Shown: piece after piece, positions 1 through 7,860 of the stretch
How the letters are laid out: each line of letters starts with the position of its first letter
How positions within the stretch are numbered: the first letter of the stretch is position 1
Source: Candidatus Nanopelagicales bacterium
Lineage (GTDB): Bacteria; Actinomycetota; Actinomycetes; S36-B12; UBA5976
Direction: 5' to 3'
Length of the DNA: 36,184 nt
NCBI GenBank assembly: GCA_023257525.1
Contig: JALRCB010000002.1
Coordinates: 1 to 36,184 of the forward strand
Made by a program: the position numbers and the translations under genes
The notes under the pieces: generated by a model
The model's input: the letters and a program-made list of their open reading frames with translations, nothing else
What the model was told of the DNA's origin: nothing
Database searches by the model: none

Positions 1-2
1 AT

Positions 3-1115
3 GAGCGCCTAGCCTATGCAACAAGCTTGGCACTTTTAGGTGGCAATTTGGTCAAACGCGGGGTCGAGCAGGCCGATTTGAAACCTTCAGACCCGATGTG
101 GCTGAAGACCGAGCAAATCCTTGCCGATCACCACAGTAAATTCAGCAAGGCGCTCGCACACCACGGTGCTGTCCTCGAGACTATGCAGGCGAATTTACAA
201 GCTGGCTTTGTGAAAATTGGCGCTCTACTCTTAGCAGCGCTTATTGCGGGTATTGCAGCGCTTGCCTCAGCGCTTCAACTTAATAAGCACCTGAGCGAGC
301 AAGGCATCGGCGCAATGAGAGCGCAGTTTCAAGGCTTGCGTTCGCAAATGGATCAACTTGCCCATGCGCAGGCTGCCATGAGTGCTTCCGGGCGAGATCT
401 GTCTGCTGCCGGACGCGCAAGCGCGCGACAGGGTGCTGCCGTTTCGACGCGGTCAAGTGAGCCGGCGAGGGATGAGGGTCGAGAGACCGGGATTCGAGGA
501 TCCGTTATGAGTTCTGCAGTAGCGGCAGGCGTTGCCGCATCGGCTGGTTTGTCGCTTGCTGAGCTTGCAGCCCGCGTTGCGCTTTCGAGCGATTCAGAAG
601 ATGAAAAAGCCAACGAGAACGGATTCGAGGATCAGGATGCCTTGTTGGACGAGTCGAATTCCGATTCGAGGGTATCGGCACAATCGGAAGCAAATGGACA
701 TCAGTCTGGCGGATCAGAGGGACTGGCGCAAGAAATCGGTTCCGAAACAAGCGTTTCGGACGAGTCTGGGATACATACCGGGAGTTCTTTGCAGGAGTCA
801 GCTCAGCCTCACGCGAGTTCTGAATTGACTGCTGAAATTGATATATCCGCGACTGCGGATTCGCCCTTAGGGGGCCTCGCTGTTATGGCTCAGGGTACCA
901 CGGCGACTGAGGCGGAAATTCTTGTGCCCCGGCAGGGTGAGCAATTGGCGGCTGCAAGTAGTAGTGCTGACCCAACTGTTCAACGTGCCGACCTTGAAAC
1001 GTCGCAGGATGCTTCTGCGTCAAGTCCAGATAATCCTAACGGCCAAAATGCCGGTGCTTTACAACCATCAGAAAGCATAAATGCATCAAGGACTACGGAC
1101 GGTGCAAACGCCTGA
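3..1115 (+). CDS. Membrane protein with acidic disordered tail, 5' truncated
   Basis: The reading frame is open to the left edge, so the true start lies upstream. An internal TTG at 27 is the first possible start in the window, but there is no reason to prefer it. The visible protein has a short N-terminal helical part, one clear membrane segment (roughly residues 64-85 counted from the TTG, Ala/Leu/Ile-rich), a Gln/Arg-rich helix likely to form a coiled coil (about 88-125), and a second Ala-rich hydrophobic patch (about 158-180). The last 180 residues are Ser/Glu/Asp/Ala-rich and look disordered. I do not recognise the family. Its end overlaps the CheW-like gene by 35 bases, so it probably belongs to the same transcription unit as the chemosensory-like genes that follow. 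It could be an accessory membrane protein of that system, but nothing in the sequence shows this. Confidence 0.7.
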   Translation, partial: ERLAYATSLALLGGNLVKRGVEQADLKPSDPMWLKTEQILADHHSKFSKALAHHGAVLETMQANLQAGFVKIGALLLAALIAGIAALASALQLNKHLSEQGIGAMRAQFQGLRSQMDQLAHAQAAMSASGRDLSAAGRASARQGAAVSTRSSEPARDEGRETGIRGSVMSSAVAAGVAASAGLSLAELAARVALSSDSEDEKANENGFEDQDALLDESNSDSRVSAQSEANGHQSGGSEGLAQEIGSETSVSDESGIHTGSSLQESAQPHASSELTAEIDISATADSPLGGLAVMAQGTTATEAEILVPRQGEQLAAASSSADPTVQRADLETSQDASASSPDNPNGQNAGALQPSESINASRTTDGANA

Positions 1116-1476
1116 TACCAGTGATCGCTACATGCTTGTAAGCTTTGACGGAAGGCGCTACGCAATACCGCTAAAAATGTTGGAACGTGTGGTTGCTAAC
1201 ACACGGTGCGACCCCTGGATAGGCCGAGGCGATGTAAAAGGATACTCACACGTCGCAGGTTGGATGGTCTGGATACTCGATGCGAGCCAGGTTTTCGTCG
1301 ATTTTGAGGAGGTAAACGTTAATGGCAGTTGGCTTTTGGTTCTAAAGGAAGAACTTGGCCTTTCTAGGGTCGGCGTGCTTGCAGACGATATTAAAGGACC
1401 AGTTTCCCAGTCTAAATTGCAACATATCAAAAGACTTCAGCGCAGGAGTCTCGAAATGTCCCTAGACCAGCGGTAA
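1081..1476 (+). CDS. CheW-like domain protein
   Basis: The 131-residue protein is essentially one CheW-like fold. Residues 17-40 read YMLVSFDGRRYAIPL followed by a helix, the usual opening of a CheW domain. Residues about 60-75 (GWMVWILDASQVF) match the position of the conserved 'ipviDL' strand, and residues 83-105 (LLVLKEE..RVGVLADDIKG) match the 'vG..vD.v' segment. In the family, CheW couples receptors to the CheA kinase. Here it is followed directly (TAATG overlap) by a receptor-like gene and then a CheA-like gene, so the trio looks like a chemosensory array. The start at 1081 has only a weak ribosome binding site and overlaps the preceding gene. An alternative ATG at 1132 would cut into the first strand of the domain and is less likely. 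PilI is a comparable protein. Confidence 0.7.
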   Translation: MHQGLRTVQTPDTSDRYMLVSFDGRRYAIPLKMLERVVANTRCDPWIGRGDVKGYSHVAGWMVWILDASQVFVDFEEVNVNGSWLLVLKEELGLSRVGVLADDIKGPVSQSKLQHIKRLQRRSLEMSLDQR

Positions 1477-3278
1477 TGATGCGCGCTCTTGAAAAGGGGC
1501 GGAGCCTTGTCAGCCCGCTTGGCCCGTTCTTTGTTCGTTACGGGCTGGTTTTAGTTCTTTCTATGGGTATGGTCGTTTGTATTTACCTTGGTGATCGCTT
1601 CGAACGTGAATTTACGGCCAATTTAGAGCAGGGATTTCAGCAACGCGTTGAACTCGGAGATTTAGCATCGTCTGTTCATCAGCTTCGGAAAATACTTGAA
1701 TCACCACGGGCCTTAGACCCAGGGTTTGTAGGTGGTCTCGTTGAAAGGATGAAGGAAGTTGAGGTTAAGGCTAAGGCTCAAGTAGATGCCGGTCGCATAG
1801 GCGAAATCTCGCTACCCACAAAAGAGCTTACTGTAATCGTCGGTATGCAACAAGGATTTGAGAGGTTGTCTGCGAGCGCAGGGCAGGTTGAGCGAGCGCA
1901 TAGCTTAAAACTAGCAATAAAGCCCCCCGAATCAGTCGATGGACCAGCGCTAAAGCGAGTGGGGGGGCTTCTTGATGACTATGTCAATGCTGCGGGTGCC
2001 TTGCGCAACTCACGTAGTGCTTCCTCGGGGTTAACATCCCTGCAGCAAGCTACCATGGCACTGGGAGAGAATCTGATCTCTGCTACAGTGGAATCGCGCC
2101 GAAAAACGACAGCTCAGGCATGGAGAGATGTCTTATTCCTTCTTCCTGCAGAGCGAGGCGATCTAGTCGATAGACTCCTTGCCGATGGACGCATGCTTGA
2201 AGATCTACAGAATCAGCGCCTCCGCGCCTTGTCGCGCCTTGAGCAAGTCGCAGCAAAGATCGATAGTGCGGAACGTCTGCTGCTCCAAAGTCGTTCGTCA
2301 GGCGGATTACTAGTTGTCTCGACCATTCTTACCTGGAGTGGGGTACTGTGTGGATTGCTGGGAATATTATCTAACGTTATTCAGCTTATTAGGTTGAACC
2401 GCATCACGGGTCGATCTTCGCATGAATCCCTCGAGTTGCTTGTTCCGCGGAGTGTACTAGCGACAGAACAGCACGATAACGGGTATGCTAAGACGACCGA
2501 TAACTCGTTGAATCCGACTGCCTCGGAAGAAGAGCAACTAATGGCCTCCCGAATTGCCAACGAGATCGTGCGGAAAGGAGCACGCGGTAGCGATAGTGAA
2601 GCTTTCATTGATGTAGCGTCCGAGGCACATACCGTCGTTGAATCAAAGGTTCAAGCGAAGCAAATTGTTTCCCTTGAATCGGAACCAGTAGAGAGTGTGA
2701 CCTCTGGCTATTGGATAGCCTCTGGTTCGATGGCAGAGCGCCGGGTTGCACTTCTCGATAGGCAGTCGCTTCAGCTTGAGCAGCATGTTCGAGCAGTCAT
2801 GGCCGCGGCTGAGACTTTGGCGGGTAGGATTGACGTTGTTGAGCAGTCACTGCAGCTGGCGGCAGAGGTTGATAGCGTTAATTCGGTTCAGGAATTGAGT
2901 GGGTTTCGACGTCGCATGGAAGAGCTGCAGTCAATTGCTATGAACCTATCGCTTGAAGTCGGAAATGGGGAGGCTCGTGAATCGACCCTCGACGAACTAG
3001 AGCGATTCAGCGACGAGCTTGAGGGTATGTCCGAAGAAGCAAAGCGTATCGTCGCTACCCAATCTGAGGGTGCATATGATCGACGTATTAGGTTGTCACT
3101 TGACGAGGCGCGTCGCATGGCTGCGGCAGCTGACACGTTGAGAGAACGAACTGAGCTTCTACTTGATGACGCACAGCGGTTTCGCAGGCACAGTGAGGCA
3201 TTGATTCGAGGTATCCAGGAGGGCGCTGTAGCTGAGTTGCCAGCTTCATATGTGCGACAACGAAGTATTGATGGCTAA
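1476..3278 (+). CDS. Degenerate MCP/PilJ-like transmembrane receptor
   Basis: The 600-residue protein has the receptor layout: a membrane segment near residues 22-42, a helical periplasmic region of about 230 residues, a second membrane segment near 277-305, then about 295 cytoplasmic residues rich in Glu/Arg/Ala helices. This resembles PilJ-type receptors of type IV pilus chemosensory systems. The hairpin tip that contacts CheW and CheA in true receptors appears as SIAMNLSLEVGNGE (486-499), which aligns with the canonical LALNAAIEAARAGE with one residue missing and several core positions changed. The flanking heptads are short and irregular compared with a normal MCP. It lies between CheW-like and CheA-like genes. 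I infer a diverged receptor that may no longer signal in the usual way. A coiled-coil membrane protein of another kind is possible. Confidence 0.5.
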   Translation: MMRALEKGRSLVSPLGPFFVRYGLVLVLSMGMVVCIYLGDRFEREFTANLEQGFQQRVELGDLASSVHQLRKILESPRALDPGFVGGLVERMKEVEVKAKAQVDAGRIGEISLPTKELTVIVGMQQGFERLSASAGQVERAHSLKLAIKPPESVDGPALKRVGGLLDDYVNAAGALRNSRSASSGLTSLQQATMALGENLISATVESRRKTTAQAWRDVLFLLPAERGDLVDRLLADGRMLEDLQNQRLRALSRLEQVAAKIDSAERLLLQSRSSGGLLVVSTILTWSGVLCGLLGILSNVIQLIRLNRITGRSSHESLELLVPRSVLATEQHDNGYAKTTDNSLNPTASEEEQLMASRIANEIVRKGARGSDSEAFIDVASEAHTVVESKVQAKQIVSLESEPVESVTSGYWIASGSMAERRVALLDRQSLQLEQHVRAVMAAAETLAGRIDVVEQSLQLAAEVDSVNSVQELSGFRRRMEELQSIAMNLSLEVGNGEARESTLDELERFSDELEGMSEEAKRIVATQSEGAYDRRIRLSLDEARRMAAAADTLRERTELLLDDAQRFRRHSEALIRGIQEGAVAELPASYVRQRSIDG

Positions 3279-3289
3279 GTGATTGGTAG

Positions 3290-4651
3290 GTGGTCGTGGA
3301 CGATCCAAACGATGATTTGTTCCTAATCGACGCAGAACAAGCCGTCCAGGAAATGTTGCAATATGGCAAGGGAGAAGGAGAGTTTTCTGTCGAAAGGGTA
3401 ATCGCAACCTCTGATTACCTAGCGTCGCTTCTCTGGTCAATTGGACTCGCAGATCATGGCGAAGCTGTTGATACCTTGTCACGTCATTTGAAAGAACTCG
3501 ATGCTGTATCTTCAAGGCGGTTGGCAAGAGACCTCTCAAGCTTGGTGATCGAGCAAATTCAAGCGATCAAGGCCGGGGATTCTATGAGAGATCAATCAAT
3601 AGCCCTGGGCCAACTTAAGGCGAGATTTCAGGACGCTTTTCCTGAAATCTCCAGAGCAGCAAATGGTGGCCAGAGTCAACAGGATGTTTCACAACCTACA
3701 AAAACAGCGTCAGGCCTTGATGAAGAACTCATTCGAGACGCTGCCGCAGCACTGCATGCCGTTGACCATTTAGCGAGTCTTCTAGGGAAGCAAACACCCC
3801 TGCACCAAGACAATCGCGATGGGATCAATGGCGATTCTCTGGATATCCCGAATTCACGTGTTAGCAATTCAGTTGTTTGCGAAGAGCTAGAACTAAATGA
3901 GGGGAAGGTGGTGAAACCACTGGAGAGCGAAGCTTACTCTCAGCCATGGTCTAACCCTTCAAAAGGGTCGAGTGCCTCGACCTTTGGGGACAACACATAC
4001 ACTGTTGACGAATCATTTCGCAAAGCCGTTGCGTTTCAAGGAATGGAGCCATGGCGTCAAGGGTTTTTAGGCGTATTAGAGTCGATTGATCAGATCGATC
4101 GGGTCGAATTAAGCCGTTGCCTGCCTAATTTCTTAATGCTTCGAGACGATACTGATATCGCTATGAGTGCGACATTAGGTAGAGCTTTGTTTGACCTTTT
4201 TTCGGTGGCCACGGGCAGTTCAGGTTTGGTTGAAGCTTCGTCTTCAGGAAACACAATTTCGTTAACGATTGAATTTAAGGTCCTTCCAGTCGTACCACAA
4301 CTCGGTTTACGAGTGCAGAGTCTTGGTGGGCGAGTACACATCGACTATAAGTTAAATCGCCTGAGTCTTACGCTGCCTACTTCCCTGCGATTGGTTAGAC
4401 TTGTTCAAGTCAAGATCGGCGAGAGACGATTTGCCTTTTCTTGGGCACAATTCATTAGTCATCGAGAATATGGAGAAGGGAAGACTATAGAGTTGCTAAT
4501 CGGGGATCACAGCGAATCGATTGTCGTTGATAGCATGGAAAGTCCTGCTATAGCGATCCGATATGAACTTCCTCGTGAATTTTGGAAACGTGATCAATAC
4601 AAGGGGATTGCGCTGACTGATCAGGGTCAATTTATCCCGATTTATGGGTGA
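3290..4651 (+). CDS. Degenerate CheA/ChpA-like protein without visible kinase residues
   Basis: The 453-residue protein begins at GTG (in-frame stop immediately upstream; a second GTG lies two codons later). The N-terminal half is helical with no H-box HxxK pattern. The C-terminal part keeps the join between the CheA ATPase and its CheW-like regulatory domain: a LGGRVHIDY...LSLTLPTSLRLVRLVQVKIG stretch (about 343-375, shown here with gaps) corresponds to the 'GG.v...s..g.Gt.f.l.lPltla...al.v..g' signature of CheA/ChpA. The DxGxG and GxGL nucleotide-binding boxes that should precede it are not visible. The gene follows CheW-like and PilJ-like genes and overlaps flgA by 8 bases. FimL, a ChpA-derived protein without kinase activity, is a conceptual parallel. 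The assignment rests on weak similarity seen by eye. Confidence 0.45.
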   Translation: MVVDDPNDDLFLIDAEQAVQEMLQYGKGEGEFSVERVIATSDYLASLLWSIGLADHGEAVDTLSRHLKELDAVSSRRLARDLSSLVIEQIQAIKAGDSMRDQSIALGQLKARFQDAFPEISRAANGGQSQQDVSQPTKTASGLDEELIRDAAAALHAVDHLASLLGKQTPLHQDNRDGINGDSLDIPNSRVSNSVVCEELELNEGKVVKPLESEAYSQPWSNPSKGSSASTFGDNTYTVDESFRKAVAFQGMEPWRQGFLGVLESIDQIDRVELSRCLPNFLMLRDDTDIAMSATLGRALFDLFSVATGSSGLVEASSSGNTISLTIEFKVLPVVPQLGLRVQSLGGRVHIDYKLNRLSLTLPTSLRLVRLVQVKIGERRFAFSWAQFISHREYGEGKTIELLIGDHSESIVVDSMESPAIAIRYELPREFWKRDQYKGIALTDQGQFIPIYG

Positions 4652-5357
4652 GATTTTTATCCGTGTTGGGGAGGCGAATGGACCAAAGCGTCTTTTCGCG
4701 GGGATCTTCGCAGTTTGCTTATTTTTCACTGAAGGTGTGCAAGCCAATGCTGAATGGAAGAATGCCATCGAGAAAGTTGTGAGAGACCAGGCTTTGCTTC
4801 AGTCCCAGACGCCATCGGTCGAATGGATTGATCCAAAGACTGATGCATTGCCGCAATGTTTGAATCCAAGAGTTTCTTTGCCTGCTACAACGCGTCCTGT
4901 GGGTCGACTGACTGTCAGTCTTCGTTGTGATTCGACCCGGTGGATTGGATCGCTCCAAATAAATATCAGTGCGCGAAGAAACTACTTGGCCTCATCAAGA
5001 GCGCTTCCTGCCGGTACTGTCATTGCCGAGGAGGACATGATTGCTTCAGAAGGGGATTGGTTCGGCCTTCCGGACGATGTGACAGCAGAGTCACGACTGG
5101 TTATTGGAAAGACGTTATCTAAGGGACTGATGAGCGGTGCACCCATAACCCTAAATTCGCTGCGTCAAACATCCGTTATTAAGAGTGGAGAACGGGTTCG
5201 AGTCGAGTTTGTAGGGGTCGGTTTCGCAGTTAGCGGAGAGGCTTTGGCGCTCGACTCAGGTTCTATCGAGGAGCAAATTAGAGTTCGGATGGCCAACGGG
5301 CAGGTTTTGTCTGTTAGGGTGGTAAAGCGTGGTGTTGTTGAGTTGCGGCGAGATTAA
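4644..5357 (+). CDS. flgA: FlgA, P-ring assembly chaperone
   Basis: FlgA is a periplasmic chaperone for FlgI polymerisation into the flagellar P ring. The 237-residue protein has a signal-peptide-like segment (residues 15-35: KRLFAG, hydrophobic stretch, then VQANA as cleavage site). The C-terminal half carries the SAF/ChapFlgA region: ARRNYLASSRALPAGTVIAE begins it at about 110, followed by GKTLSKGLMSGAPIT, and it ends with the typical beta-rich stretch with VRV and VRVVKRGVVE. The N-terminus is somewhat longer than usual before the hydrophobic core, and the start ATG lies inside the end of the upstream CheA-like gene (8-base overlap), suggesting translational coupling. flgM follows after 28 bases, the usual flgAMN order. 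Confidence 0.9.
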   Translation: MGEIFIRVGEANGPKRLFAGIFAVCLFFTEGVQANAEWKNAIEKVVRDQALLQSQTPSVEWIDPKTDALPQCLNPRVSLPATTRPVGRLTVSLRCDSTRWIGSLQINISARRNYLASSRALPAGTVIAEEDMIASEGDWFGLPDDVTAESRLVIGKTLSKGLMSGAPITLNSLRQTSVIKSGERVRVEFVGVGFAVSGEALALDSGSIEEQIRVRMANGQVLSVRVVKRGVVELRRD

Positions 5358-5385
5358 TCGCCCGACAAGGGATTAGGTGAGCGAT

Positions 5386-5766
5386 ATGAACGTCCAATTT
5401 GGAAATGTAGGACAACTTGAGCAGCGTAGTTTGGATTCTTTAAAGGCATCGTCTCCCGGTGTTCAGGATCTGACAAAGCGGGTTGCCGTTGCACAAACAT
5501 CAGCGAAAGCTATTCAAGAGGTTATGGCAAAGTCAGCAGCTGCTGGTCAGTCTGCGACGCCTGCCCCTTCTGCTCAAGTAACTGTTGATGCGGCAAAACT
5601 GGGCAGAATCGCTGCTTCCGAAAAGACCACCGATCCCGATCAACTTGATACCGATAAGCTAGATGCGTTAAAGCAGCAAATTAAAGACGGTTCATTTGAG
5701 ATTGACTTTAGCTTGATAGCGACTCATCTGGCAGATCAAGCTCTGGGCGGCCGCAGTCGACGATAG
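5386..5766 (+). CDS. flgM: FlgM, anti-sigma-28 factor
   Basis: FlgM binds FliA until it is exported through the completed hook-basal body, so it times late flagellar gene expression. The C-terminal half shows the FlgM domain: LDTDKLDALKQQIKDGSFEI and the following helix DFSLIATHLADQAL correspond to the sigma-binding helices with the usual '..v..ik..I..G.Y.vd...iA..l' pattern. The Ala/Ser-rich N-terminal part is likely disordered, as in the family. I prefer ATG 5386 because AGGTGAG sits about five bases upstream. GTG at 5377 is an in-frame alternative adding three residues. The partner FliA is encoded nearby on the opposite strand (6218-6928) and flgN follows. Confidence 0.88.
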   Translation: MNVQFGNVGQLEQRSLDSLKASSPGVQDLTKRVAVAQTSAKAIQEVMAKSAAAGQSATPAPSAQVTVDAAKLGRIAASEKTTDPDQLDTDKLDALKQQIKDGSFEIDFSLIATHLADQALGGRSRR

Positions 5767-5804
5767 TTCGATGACCATTTGGTGCTGAAAGTAATCAATC
5801 GTAA

Positions 5805-6209
5805 GTGACTAATCCGATCATGGGTTGGCAGACCCGGGAACTTATCGAGCAATTTGTGGCAGCGATGGCTCTTCAAAGACAGGCGTTGCTAGATAGTGAT
5901 TGGGATTCCCTCAAGAGAGCGATTGAATTGCTTACTGTCTCACTCACCAACATCAATTCATTTCCTGGCGGGTTGGAAGGTCTATCTGCATCATTAAACG
6001 AGCAGGATGACGAAAGTCGCTCCCAGTTGCGCTTACTATTGAGACAAGGCGACATCGACAGACAAGTCTCGAATACGATGTTGCGGATGAATCTGGCGAG
6101 GTTGAGTGCACTCAACGCGATCATGACATCTTCGCAAGATGTGAATACTTATCAATCAACCCAAGGTTTACCTGAAGATACGCCACAACGCATCTCCCAT
6201 CGCGTTTGA
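5805..6209 (+). CDS. flgN: FlgN-like export chaperone
   Basis: This is a 134-residue, almost fully helical protein in the position of flgN, directly after flgA-flgM. FlgN is the cytoplasmic chaperone for the hook-filament junction proteins FlgK and FlgL. The helical hairpin region with LLRQGDIDRQVSNTMLRMN fits the FlgN long helices, but sequence conservation in this family is low, so the call leans on position. The start is GTG 5805. ATG 5820 is a possible alternative. Neither has a strong ribosome binding site. The gene ends 8 bases before the convergent fliA stop, with no clear terminator between them. Confidence 0.7.
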   Translation: MTNPIMGWQTRELIEQFVAAMALQRQALLDSDWDSLKRAIELLTVSLTNINSFPGGLEGLSASLNEQDDESRSQLRLLLRQGDIDRQVSNTMLRMNLARLSALNAIMTSSQDVNTYQSTQGLPEDTPQRISHRV

Positions 6210-6217
6210 ATCAGATT

Positions 6218-6928
6218 CTAGTCGCTGCTTCTGGATTCTTCTTGTTCTTTGGCGAGCATCCCTCTCAGTCGAATCATCGCTTGCGTATGAAGCTGAGAAA
6301 TCCTACCTGGTGTTAGATCAAGAACGTAAGCGACTTCTCTAAAGCTTAAGTCTTGTTGATAGTGAAGAGCGAGAACCATGCGTTCGCGTTCAGGTAATTC
6401 TTTGAGTTTTTCCTCAATTCGCGCTGCTAACTGTTTGTGTTGTAGCGCTTTCATTTGATCTGCGTTCTCGTCTACGACATCCGGGAGTTCGTCGTCAACG
6501 ACAGTGATGCTCATGGCCGAGTCTAGAACGGCAAAATAATCATCAATACTCAACCCTAAGTGACTAGCGATCTCGTTATCTTCAGGCGGACGTCCTAAAG
6601 TTTGACGCAGCTCTTCAGCAGCCCGTTCGATCTGAGTGAGTCGGTCGCGGACATGCCGCGGGATAACATCATCTTCACGGAGCGAATCGTAGATTGATCC
6701 TCGAATACGGGCCTTCGCATAGGTTTCGAAGGATGCTCCAGGTTTAGGTTCGTAACGGTTGATCGCGTCGAGTAAACCCATCATACCTTCTTGGATTAAG
6801 TCGTCCAACTGCACATTTCTAGGTAATCGGGATGCAACTTGGACTGCGATGCGTCGAACCATCGGGGCGTATTGCTTTAGCTGTGCCTCAACGGTGTCGG
6901 TGTCGGAACCATACTTCCGCGGGCGCAT
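6218..6928 (-). CDS. fliA: FliA, flagellar sigma-28 factor
   Basis: FliA directs RNA polymerase to late flagellar promoters (flagellin, cap, chemotaxis, motor genes). The 236-residue protein is full length. Region 2 shows LDDLIQEGMMGLLDAINRYE and ASFETYAKARIRGSIYDSLR; region 3 follows with RDRLTQIERAAEEL; region 4 ends in the helix-turn-helix LSFREVAYVLDLTPGRISQL. It is the last gene of the leftward flhA-flhF-flhG-fliA run, 35 bases after flhG. Its inhibitor FlgM is encoded convergently at 5386. Likely targets in this window are the sigma-28-like sites before fliC, fliD and the intergenic RNA. Confidence 0.96.
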   Translation of the reverse strand: MRPRKYGSDTDTVEAQLKQYAPMVRRIAVQVASRLPRNVQLDDLIQEGMMGLLDAINRYEPKPGASFETYAKARIRGSIYDSLREDDVIPRHVRDRLTQIERAAEELRQTLGRPPEDNEIASHLGLSIDDYFAVLDSAMSITVVDDELPDVVDENADQMKALQHKQLAARIEEKLKELPERERMVLALHYQQDLSFREVAYVLDLTPGRISQLHTQAMIRLRGMLAKEQEESRSSD

Positions 6929-6963
6929 GTCGCAACTACTCTCTCGTCGAGATCAACAAAAGC

Positions 6964-7839
6964 TCAGGCAGATGCCTGCGAGTCGACGTCTTCCACCGAC
7001 TCAGACCTTGTTGAAACGCTAAGGGCGGAGTGATCTTTAATCACACCCTCGGGGAAGATTCTGCTCGCCATGAGTCTGTAAAGACTGGAAGGCATCATCG
7101 GCTCACTTTCGTCACCCTGCGCGGTTGCAAACTGCATTGCGCGGACCCATCCCAAGTAATCAAGAGGTTGATCAAGGAGTTCGTAGGCTTGACGTTGCAG
7201 TGACTCGAATGATTCATCGCCGATTTCTTGCGATCCACCGCCTACTGAAAGCACTGGAATCGGAGATCCACCAAAAAGCACGGCGAGCTCACTCACCATC
7301 TTCAAGCTTTTTTCGATTGCTGTGTCTCCAGTTCCAGATATCAGGATGTGTTCCATATCGTCTGCGAACAACTGGTGGGTGCTTCGATGGGGATCGGTGC
7401 TCGCGACAATCACAACATCCACGTCGATACCTGCTTGTTGTAAACGCTCCGCCAGGGTGGGGGGTTTTGCCTTCTTATCCTCTTTCGCTCGTCGGAGCTT
7501 TGTTGCAACGCAGTACCAAAGCCGGTCACCTACCGGTTTTACTACCTTTTCGATGCCAATCAGACCAGAAAACACTTGGCCAAGGTCATACCGAACCGGA
7601 AATGGCGTACCACCTAATAAGCTTCGATTAGACATGGGGACTTCGTCAACTAACAAAACCCTTTGGCCTGCTCGCCTTAGTGCATTTGCAGCACCAAGCG
7701 CAACCATCACAGTTGGGTCACCGTGTAGGGAACTAACAAGGCACCAAACCCGAGCATAACCTTCTCCGAAAAGCTGTCGGAGACCTGCTGCCTGATCTGA
7801 TTGGCCAAGACCTGAGCTAGGGCTTTGATTTTCCGTCAT
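6964..7839 (-). CDS. flhG: FlhG/FleN-like MinD family protein lacking Walker A
   Basis: FlhG (FleN, YlxH) is a MinD-type ATPase that limits flagellar number and activates the FlhF GTPase. The 291-residue protein sits between flhF and fliA, its standard place. The N-terminal FlhF-activating motif is present (DQAAGLRQL, residues 15-23). The deviant Walker A of the family, KGGVGKT, should be at about 36-48, but here the stretch reads VSSLHGDPTVMVALG with neither lysine kept. The switch I equivalent is also changed (VLLVDEVPMSNRSLLGG instead of the usual LLDADLGLAN pattern) and the D-T-A switch II is replaced by VIVASTDP. I infer that it cannot bind or hydrolyse ATP normally while keeping the FlhF contact. 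A cellulose-synthase-type BcsQ relative is less likely given the context. Confidence 0.8.
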   Translation of the reverse strand: MTENQSPSSGLGQSDQAAGLRQLFGEGYARVWCLVSSLHGDPTVMVALGAANALRRAGQRVLLVDEVPMSNRSLLGGTPFPVRYDLGQVFSGLIGIEKVVKPVGDRLWYCVATKLRRAKEDKKAKPPTLAERLQQAGIDVDVVIVASTDPHRSTHQLFADDMEHILISGTGDTAIEKSLKMVSELAVLFGGSPIPVLSVGGGSQEIGDESFESLQRQAYELLDQPLDYLGWVRAMQFATAQGDESEPMMPSSLYRLMASRIFPEGVIKDHSALSVSTRSESVEDVDSQASA

Positions 7840-7860
7840 TGTCGTTATCTACAGGGTTGG

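Noticed and set aside
2477..2503. TAAC-N15-ACCGATAA, a good sigma-28-like match inside the MCP-like gene.
   Set aside because: It is internal to a coding region with no late gene nearby downstream on that strand; likely chance.
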